A stretch of 25,890 nucleotides of DNA from Scleroderma bovista (taxonomy: Eukaryota; Basidiomycota; Agaricomycetes; Boletales; Sclerodermataceae): contig JAYMGJ010000483.1 of the NCBI GenBank assembly GCA_037178675.1, positions 1 through 25,890 on the forward strand, read 5' to 3'. The notes under the pieces are model-generated. The model made no database searches, was not told where the DNA came from, and was given only the letters and a program-made list of their open reading frames with translations. This document shows, one piece after another, positions 1 through 10,424 of this stretch. Numbering within the stretch: the first letter of the stretch is position 1; the number at the start of each line of letters is the position of its first letter. A program made the translations under genes and the position numbers.

Positions 1-297
1 TGGAGCAAGAGATGAATGCCATCGTCTGGCAGTCATCCCTCGCACAAGAACCGCCAAGAAGCAGAAGAATCCAAGGATTGGTGATCATTTCAGTATGAGA
101 GAGGAATGCAACCTACTGCAGTCCAACTTCCATACCAGAACAACCAAAGAAGCAGAAGAAACGATAGAGAAACAAAGGAGAAAAGGAAGAATCATTTTTA
201 GTGCCCAAATGTCAAATTTAGGCGCCCAGTGCCGGCATTCCGATATTTTGAATAGCTCCGCCATTTTTGAAGCTATCAATCATGTGACTATACCATC

Positions 298-795
298 ATG
301 GAGCCTAGACCACGGTCTATCTGCCTGTCAAGTTCCGACGTAAATCCGTTCATTTCCCACGGAGATATTCCACCCGCAATCCAGACACCCGCTTCATCAC
401 TCACTATGGAGTCCACATTTTCTCTGGAACGTTTCTCCGCTATTGCAGCAGACCTCAACTATGTCCTGCTCTTGGGACAGCCTCTCCCTGAGCTCCTGTG
501 TACTGTCTGGTACATATCTTCCCAGCCTTCTCCCTCAGTCCCTCTCATTCTCGGTCAGCGCATTCTCCTTGTCAGTCCTGCGTCGCGCACATACTTTGGT
601 CGTCTCAAGTCTATCGTTAGACTTGAAAATTCATACCTGGTCGTCTCTGTGTCTCCTGAGTCCTCTGCATATGGTCCTTTCATCCCAGAGTCCTGTCACA
701 TTCATCTCCCTCTATCATTCATCTCACTTCCCTGGACACGTCGAATCCGCTACTTGCGATTCTCTTCCCTGCTATCCCGCAACAAACACGAATGA
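298..795 (+). CDS. ORF inside LTR copy 1, conserved hypothetical protein
   Basis: An open frame of 165 codons from the ATG at 298, or 129 codons from the better conserved ATG at 406 (MESTFSLERF). The second LTR copy has the same frame at 20944-21282 with matching residues such as VLLLGQPLP, ILGQR/VLGQR, SPASRTYFG, SAYGPF and HLPLSF, and no frameshift between the copies until their C-termini diverge. The sequence alternates hydrophobic and polar residues, suggesting beta structure; there is no signal peptide or catalytic motif that I recognise. It lies upstream of the LTR TATA box on the same strand. I do not recognise the family. It may be a real LTR-encoded protein or a fossil of a captured gene. 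Confidence 0.4.
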   Translation: MEPRPRSICLSSSDVNPFISHGDIPPAIQTPASSLTMESTFSLERFSAIAADLNYVLLLGQPLPELLCTVWYISSQPSPSVPLILGQRILLVSPASRTYFGRLKSIVRLENSYLVVSVSPESSAYGPFIPESCHIHLPLSFISLPWTRRIRYLRFSSLLSRNKHE

Positions 796-1558
796 AACAG
801 TGCTCTAGAACCCTTCTTAGGAGCCCTAATAGAGTACAGAACCTTCCCCTTACTGCTCAAGGGAAGACTGCACTTCGGGAGCACCAAATTTCGCGTTTTT
901 GCTCTACAGAAGCTCAATCCAAGGGATTTGTGACACTCTGTGACCAGCTGTGACTCTACTTGTCATTCCAGGCCCCCTGACACTGCTCTTCTGGTCGGAT
1001 CAATTCTTTTATTATCCCCCAGCCACTCCCATCAGTGGCACTGCTTCAGAAGCTCATCTCCAGATCTAAAGTTCAATTAATCACAGGTTGTGCTTCCCTT
1101 CTTTCTGAGTCACACAGAGTCACTCTGGCTCACTCTGACTCACTCTGCTGCGCATTATTCATCCCCTCTTGGCATTACTAATCCCCATTACTCCCCTTAC
1201 CAATCACTTACCAATCATCCTTCAAATCATGCTTATCATGCTGCTTATCAATTCATGACTCATGCCCCTATGATTCATATGCATTATGTCATCGCATATG
1301 CTCATTTAGCTTCGATCTACTCATCCCATGCTTTCCCCCTCTCTCTTTTGGGCCCCATGCAATGATTTTTCCATATTCTTGGTTATACACCCCTTTTTAC
1401 CTATGTTTTTGCTCTTTCCCTTGGCTCAGCAGCTTGTTCAGGCTCTCCCCATCGATGACTCAGCCTGATTACACTGCTTATCAATCGCTTACCAATTTCT
1501 TACCAATCTCTTACCAAGCACTTAGTCATTTGTGCTTACAGGGCCACAGCCCCTCCTG

Positions 1559-1613
1559 TATATAAAGCAGCAGCCAAAGGCTGCAAGGAAGTGTCTGCTT
1601 CCCCCTCAATAAA
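1559..1613 (+). promoter_or_regulatory. LTR TATA box and polyadenylation signal
   Basis: TATATAAA at 1559-1566 is followed 42 nt later by AATAAA at 1608-1613. This close spacing is typical of the U3/R region of an LTR, where the promoter and the poly(A) signal sit together. The other copy has TATTTAAA at 21929-21936 in the equivalent place but no obvious AATAAA. Confidence 0.5.
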
Positions 1614-2126
1614 GCGACCACATTCACTCTCCCTCACTGTCTATAAGCTCTATCTCTGTCTTTGGACTTGTAGGTCACTCAGTGCTGGCCTAAAGCTCCT
1701 ATATTGCTGTTTATCAGATATATCTTGTATCTGATCATTTCTCTAGGCTGAAGCGCAGTCTAGCATCACTGTCCACTCTATCCCATCACTGTCCATCGCA
1801 TTCTTGAAGCAGGAACTGTCCCCTTGCTTCCCCTCTGCTCCATCACTGCTGTTACACCCCTGTCATCAATCTATCATCACTTTTCTATCCCAGGACTCTT
1901 CCTAACCACTGTGGTAGGCTGAAGAGGAGTCAATACTATCCCCAGTCGCATCTATTCCCCATCAGAAGCCCTTCCCTTCCCTCCTGCATCCTGCCTGAAG
2001 GCGTGCAGCACATCCCCCTGAGGACATTAAATACCAGAAACGCAAAGGAAGACCACCACTCGCATATTGCTGTCATTTGGTGTTGGTTGTTGGTTGTTCT
2101 GACCTCTTCCCTCACTTAGGCGCACA

Positions 2127-4191
2127 GCGCATCGAAAATGCATTCTGTAAGTAATTAATTAGCAACAGTTACATTATCCTTGAGAGCCCTTACACGAGTT
2201 GGCACAAGTGACTCGTGATTTAATAAGTTCTTGATGTGCTGACTATTGAGGCTAGCCCCACGTTGAAATAACAACTTTTGTGCCGCTTCTACACTTTGGC
2301 GCCGCCGGACATTATCAACTCTTTGCTTCTTTTCGCGGAATGTCATGTCATGCTTCATACCCATCTTCGGGATGTCCTTCTTCTTGACAAGGCACCGTGG
2401 ACATGGACACTCGCCAAGGAATTTGATACAGGTGAGAAGGACCCTAAAATGTAAATTAGTTTAGAATACGACAAGTAGAGAGGACCCACTTTTCCTTTTC
2501 AGGGTAGTCGGCTGAATAGGAGAAAAATCGTGGAAAGACACGGCATATGATCCCATCCCCACAACATACCACAATGCCATTCTTGTATGCATCCATGAAC
2601 TTCTCGTCGAGCAGGAGGCCCCATACTGCATGCATCAATTCGTGTTTGCAGTGAGTATACACCTCACTTGTTGAGGCCCGCCCATAAAGTGAACCATACT
2701 TGTCCTGAAAGTTGTCCAGTAACTATGGAGACCGATTAGTACAACATCACCGTAAATCTTTGCAATGACTCCAAACCGTTGGTATATACGCAACATGATG
2801 GCATGCAGATGCTGTTGGGCGGCACCTTGTGTACTTTGATTGATTGCCAAAATGGAGATAGACAGGCCAGAGTGACGCATCTCCAAAGTTTGCAAGTTGT
2901 GTTGCATCTGACCACAACATAAGTGGGGTGACCACGCGTTCGAGATCATCACCAGGTTGGCGTGGCAGGGAATGGACTTCTTGATATGATTCCATGATCT
3001 CCGGTGACGAATAGACTTCTGAGTAGACTCGCACATTGCATCCGTCTGATGTTTTCCAGTACTGCTCGAAGGGAGTCATATGAAACGTGGATGCGCTGGG
3101 TCCTCGAATGTGGATTGGATGACATCTGTGAGTGAACGATGATGGACATCAACATCAATTACTCCGATGTGTGGATCCATCTTGGACGTAAACTTTGTCT
3201 TTTCTTTTGGCAAGCAGATCTGAACTGTTGACCGACACCAACCATGGTTTGTGTGGAAAGGATTCGAGTCATCCTTGAGGAAATCTCGAAGCAATCTTCG
3301 TTCGCGCTCGTGGGAGAAGTGGCCACTTTCCCTGGGATTGAATAGGGGATCAGAAGTGAAACCTGCAAGTCTATTGAGCTCAGCTGCCGATTTCTCATTT
3401 GAACCAGAATACTGCCAGCACATAAGCAAACCAGCTGTTGGACTACTGAATGCTGAAAAGAGGTCCTCGTGAGTGAGCGCCATATCTGGGACATGTAGCT
3501 GAGAGTTAGCTTCTACTCCAACTGTCTGGGTAACAGAGTCGTGTGTTTCGAATGTGGGAGTGTCAGATATTGATTTGATGGTCTGGTCCTGAGGAAAAAG
3601 GGTTGGACATGTTGCATAGACCCTGAAGAGGCTCAGAGAATCTGGGTCAGTATGATAGGGCACCAAAGGGTTAGGTAACGGAGGCAATGTGTTGTTCACA
3701 GCTGCATGGTTCTCTGGTTCACTGCTCTGAGCTGGTTGATTGCTGATGGGTGCTCCAAAGTGGGATAAATGGGTATATTGTATCGCTGGCACATAATCTG
3801 CGTACAGGCACCCGAAGCCGTCGACCTGAGCGTACAGAAAATGCTGTGGGTATATCTGCACTTGGCCCAGTGCCAGAAGGTCCTGGAAGATCATCATACT
3901 GTTGATCACTTTAGTACCGCTTTCATTTTGGTAGAAATAGATGAATACCTGGTATACGTCCTCCATAGGAACATCCTGAGGCTGCATAGGAGGAGTATCC
4001 CGGAGGCATGTTTCAGGTGTTTCAGGCCGTCAACGGGCACACTTTCCTTTCTTGTTCTGTTCAAGGTTGTGCTGTCATTTGTAGATATTAGTAGTGACCT
4101 CCTTTTTTGCCTGGCAATGTGGCCCATGGCTGCTAAGTTTCTTCTGCGTTGAGAATGATTTCCCGCAGCCTATACAACTGAGCTCGTCCAT
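2127..4191 (-). pseudogene. Plavaka-type (CACTA superfamily) transposase, decayed and truncated
   Basis: The product would be a DNA transposase of the Plavaka group, common in agaricomycetes. Reading from the ATG at 4191: a C2H2-like finger near the N-terminus (CIGCGKSFS...H...H), a long open stretch at 3987-3076, then the family core with MLWSDATQLANFGDASLWP, ELMHAVWGLLLDEKFM, CGDGI..R.FPRFF.YSADYPE, CPCPRCLVKK and NHESLVPTRNAFS. Two introns inside the core fit well: donor GTTTGG with branch TACTAAT and acceptor CATAG before LLDNFQDKYG, and GTGGGT...TTTTAG between YPEK and VLLTC. A third (GTAAGG...TTACAG) lies between LVPTR and NAFS. Lesions: in-frame TGA at 4075-4077 and 4030-4032 (both fit CGA to TGA), a 1-nt loss near 3080 joining PRF to MTPFEQYW, and loss of everything after NAFSMR through the LTR insertion. 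An additional N-terminal intron hiding the two stops cannot be excluded. Family assignment is from recognition of these conserved blocks. Confidence 0.72.
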
Positions 4192-4527
4192 GGTCACTGC
4201 AGTCTGGCACAGCACGTTGTGAGGAGAAAATGGGTTTCATTGCAGCAACGACTCGAATATATAACCTAGGTTCCACCATAGTCTGATACATCTCAGAATA
4301 ATGACTGTCTGGAAGGTGATGCTTAGTTCTGGTAAATCAATCCTCGAAGCTAGAAGCTGGGCGCACCTTTCAGATTCCATCCCAGAGATCGGTCCATCGT
4401 GCAGCATCTAAGCGTAGAGGATGCGATTCATAAATTGTATTACAGCAATTACCAAAGATTTTCTCACGTCTCAACAAGCTTCGAAACCGTTAAGTCTTTC
4501 CCCTAATCTTAACTCCTTACTACCACC
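4192..4527. other. Intergenic region between divergent transposase and DUF6698-like gene
   Basis: 336 bp separating two divergent start codons (4191 minus, 4528 plus), so it should hold both promoters. I see AT-rich patches near 4257-4263 (ATATATAA) and 4430-4440, but no convincing terminal inverted repeat of the transposon. Confidence 0.4.
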
Positions 4528-6608
4528 ATGCGCAAGCGTCGAACTAGATCCTCTGAGCAGCTACCCACTGATAATAGTGATGCATCCTCACGAGAGGACT
4601 CTCCTCACCCACGGAAGAAGACAAAGAGAGACGTCCATGCAAGCAAAAGGTAAGATTTTTGTATGCTCGTAGATGGAAGCTGATGCGGTCGTTGGCAGGC
4701 CTAGAGCTAAGGAGGAAGTCAATAAAGGATCGCAAATGGATCCTCAAGATCTCGAAGAATTTCTAGCTGCTGCCCGTGCTGTTGTGCGATGCGTTGACAT
4801 TTTTTGCAAAGTGGGCCAGACGATCAGTATTGGCCTCCTCCTCCAGCAAGAAGAATCGGCTCAAAATGGTGACTTGTCAGAGGATGAGAGTAGTGCGACT
4901 GCACAAACCAAAGTGCTTTCCAAAATGTGAGCCCTCTATGTATGCATTCAACAGTGTCTCTAACACTTTCTATGCTAGGTCAACTCGAACACGCGAGCGG
5001 CATAAACGCAACTACAAGGCTCTGTTGCGGTATGTTCCAAGCCTCCGGCCACTCATAGGTGATCGAAAGAAGAAAGACATTCTTCGTCATGTCATTGCGG
5101 AGGTAAGTTACTCGTATCTATGCGCATATATTCAACTTTCTTCCTTTTTCCATGCATTGTCTGACAACACTGTAGATGAATAAAGCGATCACTGGGGTGC
5201 GCTCGGATGATGCGACACATCTGAGAGCACATATTGGAGCATACGCTGCCCCACGCCCCTTGCAAGCTAGTCTGGAGCCCCTGCTCTCTATGAATGGATC
5301 TAGGTCCTCGTTGGAATTGAACCATCCCGTACTCACTGGATTCCTTTGCCCTGTGTCGGCAAGGGAAGAGTACTTCAGTGATCCCACACGGTAAATATCT
5401 CTTATGTTGCGTCTGAATACTGAGTTGACACAAGTCTCAGAACACGTCAAAAACTGCAAGAGGCCAGTATCTTGATGACTGCCGAGGACTTTCCGCTGTT
5501 TTTGTGGAGCGGCAATCCACCTGGAAGTACTATAGACGAAGAAAATGAATATGACCACATCTTTCATGGATACTATCTTGAAAGGGTGCGTTTCATTTCA
5601 CATTGTTCAAATTCACTGAGGTGACTCATACCCTAGGTAATGCGTCACATTTTCACGGGGCCATCAACTGCACATGGCGAGGCTTCATGCTCAACCCGCC
5701 CACCAAATGCCACCCTTCACCAGATGACAACGGTTGAACCCGCACATATTGCATACAGCTGTCTGCAGGTATGATCATTCTTTGTGCGATCCAAGCTTAC
5801 ACTGACCACATTATTGAGGCTCGGCATGCGATCACATCACGAAGCAAGTGGTCAGAAACCGATGGCCCATTCAATTATCGCAAGTTCTACTCCAACGTTG
5901 TGGACATGATCGAACAATGTCCCGATGAGGAATGGGTGGCAGAACTCAAGAAATGGTGGAATATGTACATATCCGATGCATGCTTCATACACAAATTGAC
6001 TTGCCATGGCATTAAACAGGAGCCTTTTTAAGGATGAAGCAGGCCAAGTAAGTGGTGCTGGTGCTACTGAAAAGGGACAGGACGTGGATGATCTCAGATT
6101 GTCCTCATCGAGCAACTCGCTGAGCCAAATGCAAGCCCAGATGGCTGCACACGTTGCAAAACATGCTGCTGGTTTTGACACCTCCAGTTCCTCGTGGGAG
6201 CAATCTTTGCCAATAAGGACTACTGCCCATCAGCGGCCACCTCGTCTGCCAACCCCAGCCATGGAGGTCCCCTCGTGTTCAGAACCATGTGCACCTCAGC
6301 GGCCATCTACTCCACCCAGAGCTTCCACCTCACGGCGACAGCCAGCAGCTCCGTCCCCTGCAGAAAGTGAGCTGACCCAACCAGAGGATGGTTCACTGGA
6401 TCGGATTACCTGGAAGGAGTTCTCGTCTCGGACCAACGCAAAGAAGACCAGTAGCAAAGGTAAAGGCCGTCAAGTGATGGACTCGGGCGACGAGGATGAA
6501 CCAAGTCCGGTTCAACCCCCCCGCAAACAACTGCCAGTCACCAATAGCCCCAGCTTTACAAGGTCAAAAACAAAGCCTTGGCGTTCTCCACGCAAAGCTT
6601 GCAAATAG
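4528..6608 (+). CDS. DUF6698-like protein, 8 exons, 566 aa
   Basis: Exons 4528-4649, 4699-4926, 4979-5102, 5176-5390, 5441-5585, 5637-5768, 5819-5964 and 6020-6608 join with all phases matching and no internal stop (1701 nt including TAG). Every intron is GT-AG and 48-73 nt long. The start ATG sits in ACCACCATGCG, a good context. The N-terminus is basic (RKRRTRSSEQ, PRKKTK: possible nuclear signal), followed by an acidic linker. Residues about 120-371 look like the DUF6698 domain of basidiomycete proteins: GVRSDD, TGFLCPVS, ILMTAEDFPLFLW, RHIFTGPS, HIAYSCLQARHAITS..W...DGPFNY..FY, and a final ELKKWWN block. The C-terminal ~195 residues are Ser/Pro-rich, low complexity, ending in a basic tail (KPWRSPRK). 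Function is unknown for the family; similar genes often lie near transposons. The gene appears intact, unlike its neighbours. Domain naming is from memory of the pattern. Confidence 0.78.
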
Positions 6609-7093
6609 AGTATTGATAAGTGTGTTTAGTCGACTCTTGTGCTTCGCCAGGATTGAATGCACACAAGTACCACTGCTTTAGATCGCATTGCCAACTTGTT
6701 TTCCTGAATGTCGTGTTTTTGTTGTCATCGCATCGCTCTCTTGGACGTCAGATGATCGTTTGTGCTTTCATTTTGCTGTCGGTGAAACTGGAATGCAGGT
6801 GTACGTATACTTGGTCATACATTAGATGTCATTGTTATGTCTTGTCGATGCACAATGTATTGGATGGTTTGAACTACATTCAGTGTCTGAGCATCTCTGA
6901 GATGTCTGATAGATAGTGGCATCTGAACTGTCCTTAATCCTGGTCTCTACCTTCATTTTCAGTTTTCTCAGATTGCCAGATATTCAACCCTGTGACCCAA
7001 CAGATCAAGATACTTCAGATGGACCAGACACTACAGACATATGCCATATCTGGTAATGTCTCCTCAGGTCTGGGTTAGGGTATTTTTCTGATG
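6609..7093. other. 3' flank of the DUF6698-like gene, no gene seen
   Basis: 485 bp without a convincing coding frame or repeat. It presumably holds the 3' UTR and terminator of the upstream gene. I see no AATAAA in the first 150 bp. Confidence 0.4.
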
Positions 7094-7495
7094 TAGCTTC
7101 AGAAACGATGGAGCTATTCAAAATATTGGAATGCCGGCACTGGGCGCCTAAAAATGACATTTGGGCGCTAAAAATCATTTCTTCTCTTTCTCCTTCATTT
7201 CTCCATCAATCCTTCAGCTTCTTTGATCGTTCTGGTATGGGAGTTGGACTGCAGACATGTGCATTCCTTTCTCATACCACAATTGACGTTATTCCTTCAG
7301 TTTCTTCTGCTTCTTGGCAGTCCTCGTGCAATAGATGACTGTCTGCATTGGCATTCGTCTCTTGCATCAGGATAGTCTTCTTGTGCGATAAATGGCTACG
7401 ATGAGGGTCCATCGTGCTTATCCTTCGCATAAGGATCACTCGATATAGGCGTTATCTTCCATGTTCACTGTACCAAACCTGTTTGGTGTGTGACA
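7094..7495 (-). mobile_element. 5' LTR fragment (copy 2), reverse orientation
   Basis: On the minus strand this begins TGTCACACACCAAACAGG (first base 7495) and runs about 400 bp in good agreement with 20412-20813, including the blocks ACCAAACAGGTTTGGT, GCCAAGAAGCAGAAGAAACT, CAGTCCAACTCCCATACCAG and GAATAGCTC. Homology stops near TAGCTT at 7094, where copies 1 and 3 continue, so it is a truncated LTR. The sequence immediately 5' of its TG end (7496-7541) is about two units of the 20-bp minisatellite found at 22491-22980. Confidence 0.55.
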
Positions 7496-8353
7496 CCGTG
7501 GGTAAGGTGTCACTACCACAGGATAAATGTAACTACTGCGGATTTTGTGTGGATGAAACAAACATTTAAAAAAAGGATATACTGCACCATATAAACAGCT
7601 TGGTTGTATCTGATGTCATTAAAAACCAAATTTCCATGGGAACAAAACTACATGGTGATGGCAGGTATATCAGATAAATTTAGCATATCGGTTTATGCCG
7701 TATAAGGGAAGCATCAATTACAATCTAACCTTAGCGTGTGTGGCTGGCTCCACACATGGCAAATATTACAGGGGTATTAACTGGCAGTGTTAACCACAGC
7801 GGAGCTTTCACCTCACCAGAGTTTTCACTGTGGCAGAGTTATGTGAAGCATGTGTTAAAATGAAATTTCCAATATGATTTGGTTCACAATTGTCAAAATG
7901 TGTTACGTTGTATACCAATGCAACCATGGTACTGTCTGGAGAGTGGTAGAATGATACCACAGGATAAATGCAAAGGATTAAGCTGTGAAAAATACCATTG
8001 ATTAGGAATCATTTACTAGGAACTAGGAAACACCTGGTGATGAGTGGGTTGGGCTCATGTTGGCATACATTGGCTGTTAAATGATTACCAGCATGTGCAC
8101 ATAGCTGCAGGTACAATACCATTTCTTAGGTGAAACAAATAAATTGCATGTAAGTATGGGACAAAATGTATTTCATACATATTAATTAACAAAAGGAAAC
8201 ATAGTTCATTCGCACAAAGAAGTGTTGCAAAACAAAAATATACAAAGAAAGATGGATGTTGGAATGGTCAAACAAAAGTATCTAACATAACCAGTGTAAA
8301 TAAAAGATAGTCTGTGAAAAGGAAAATGGTATGGAAATGAAGATAAAGGTACT
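7496..8353. other. Non-coding, AT-rich; short remnant of the 20-bp minisatellite
   Basis: The first ~46 bp read on the minus strand as slightly more than two 20-bp units (CCGCAGTAGTTACATTTATC, then CTGTGGTAGTGACACCTTAC, then CCACGG). A block ACCACAGGATAAATG occurs twice (7517-7531 and about 7958-7972). The rest shows no gene. The part next to 8353 should contain the 3' end of the minus-strand gene. Confidence 0.4.
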
Positions 8354-9774
8354 TTATGTGTCCATTTTATTTGCTTCCCCAGTGCCCACACTTCCATCAT
8401 CACCAACCACGGGTGCCAGAGCCTTGTCATCGGGGACATTGGTGGGACTTACCACGATGGTGGGGAGAGGAATGGCTTCTGGATCCAAAGCCATTGCATC
8501 ATTCGTGATGCTGTTGGGAGGGCACGAGGAGAGGGGATGATCATCACCAGGTGTGATGGGGGACTGCAGGGAATGTGAGTATGGAATCGTGGGTAAATTA
8601 GATGGACTTACCAGGATGGTGGGGACAGAAGCTGTGGGTTGATCCACAGCCATGGCATCATCAGTATTGATGATGGCAGGAGGGGGGCAGGCAGGAGGAA
8701 CATGGTCATCGCCAGCAGAGCTGGGAGACCAAGGCGAATGGGCGTCTGGTACCGCAGTTGGAGCCCAGAGTGTTTGCAGGATGTTGGGGGCAATGGATTC
8801 GGCAGGCATCCCAATGGTGGTGGATACATCAGGAGATGCATGTGGATGCATGTGCAGTTCTGTGCTTGCAACCGCAGGGATTGTTGGATCCGGTCCGTGG
8901 TCTGCAGGAGGGCCAGTTGGGGGGGACACGATGGGGGAATGCAACTCAGCATGGATGGACGAAGGGGAGTGTGTATGGAAAATGGATGCAGGACTTTCAA
9001 CAGGTGTGAAAGTCTGCATGGCACCAGGAGGGGATGGTACTGGAGCGACAATTAGTGTACTTGACCTCAGACTCTCCATGAGCTGGCAAAGTGTGTCCAC
9101 TTGGACCTCTTGCACCTCCAGCCTCTGCATCACATCGCCCAACTTCTCCTTCAAGTCGGAACATTTGCTGCAGGCACTTGTTGTCGTCGCCATGGTTGTA
9201 TGTTCGCTGTACTCGACGCTTGTACCATGGTCCCTCAATTTCGACAGCCATCCCAGTTGCACTATCAGCACTCCATCAAATTCTGTTTAGATATTCAGCA
9301 GAATGGAATAAAACAAATATTTAACTTACTTTCATGTTTGCCCCTCGATGGGCCAGGTGTTGAAGGTCCAGCTGCATGTGCTGGACGTGCAGATGCAACA
9401 TCCACAGAAACTGGAATCTTGGCTTTGCATTTGCGAGTCGAACAGGGAGGGTTGATACGTGGTGGTGCAGGGGTTGGTGCCAGTGAGAGGGGGGGGTCCG
9501 GTTGGCTGGTCCATGTTGCTGGTGCACACAATTGTGATTGAGACCGTGTATGCTTCAGTGAAAGGCTGCACCCATGCTTCCCCTTGTTGCACTGGAAGCA
9601 CACACAGTCCTCCTTTCTGGCACAGGGTAACATGCGACGGGCGCAGTGGTCACATTGATCCATCGCAGGAAGGATGGGGAAGTCGGGAGGGGGATTGTGA
9701 AGGTTGTAGGTCTTTGTGACACCATGACAAATAGGCTTGGCGGTGTCTTTGTCGTCGCTGTTGACAATGGGGGC

Positions 9775-9789
9775 CGACTTGACCCGCTT
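9775..9789. repeat. Target-site duplication, LINE 3' side
   Basis: CGACTTGACCCGCTT, identical to 16484-16498. It abuts the poly(T) run (poly(A) on the element's strand), so the last two T could belong to either. Confidence 0.9.
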
Positions 9790-9798
9790 TTTTTTTTT

Positions 9799-10424
9799 GA
9801 ATCAAATTATAGTGCGTCGAAGCATGAAGCCTCATATTGCACTCTACTGGCTAAAGTCTATCGTAGGGCCCCCTGTGGCCAAACACCCGGTCCCTGGACG
9901 CGCGAATGCCCCAACCGGCAGGGACGTAAGGTCCCCCGGTGGTCTGCTTTGTTCCCGCCACGCATTTTAGACACGCCGTCCTGACTTTGGGGGGGAGGGG
10001 TGTGTAGTGGTTTATGTCTGCTTTTGTCTGTACGAACACGGTCTCGGCTGCCTCTGTAGAGGCACACAGGACCAAAGGGAGGGCAAGGGTGCATGTAACG
10101 TAGTCTGGTGCTAACTGGGTCGCATGTTTGTTTGGACTGACTACATGTGTTGTGGTCTGTAGGCGGTGGCAGTAGCATATGGTGACTATGTTTTGTGGTG
10201 AGCTTGTTGCGGTGTTGACCGCTTTCCCTTTGGTGTTGCGATAGGAAGGTTATGGCTTTCGATCTGCTGCGAGTTTGTGCCGACTGGGTTGTTTGCGTCT
10301 TCCGGTGTAGGAGTGAGAGGTGTGGGATGGCATATGCATGTGCATGTTCGTGGAGAGCTGTGGCATAGACATGTCAGCCAGGTTTTTCTGGCGGTAGAGG
10401 AATTTCACCGAATGTGGCTTTAAG
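9799..10424 (-). other. LINE 3' UTR
   Basis: Between the ORF2 stop and the poly(A) tail. No conserved ORF is seen. Immediately before the tail the element strand reads TATAATTTGATTC. Such 3' sequence is what the reverse transcriptase of many LINEs recognises; no clear stem-loop was worked out. Confidence 0.6.

Larger units (their letters stand above)
1..2124 (+). mobile_element. 3' part of a long LTR (copy 1), cut by the window edge
   Basis: This stretch aligns by eye, in order and orientation, with 20412-22490: the first ~800 bp is closely similar, then more diverged. The later part has LTR-like signals: a U3-like zone with repeated TTACCAATC motifs (about 1195-1535), a TATA box (TATATAAA, 1559-1566), an AATAAA signal (1608-1613) and a U5-like tail ending in CA near 2124. 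It is followed directly by exon sequence of the Plavaka transposase (AATGCATTTTCGATGCG on the minus strand), so it is inserted in that gene. By comparison with the complete copy, its 5' end lies a little left of the window, so no target-site duplication can be checked. No gag or pol is visible, so a solo LTR or the 3' LTR of an element lying to the left are both possible. Confidence 0.6.

Noticed and set aside
929..2124. LTR start at TGTGACACTC (929)
   Set aside because: The other full copy has no such boundary and is homologous well upstream, so the LTR starts further left.
8639..9290. Plus-strand frames of 138 and 212 codons
   Set aside because: Antisense to exon C of the Zn2Cys6 gene; Gly/Trp/Met-rich composition is what the reverse of a Ser/Pro/His-rich frame gives.
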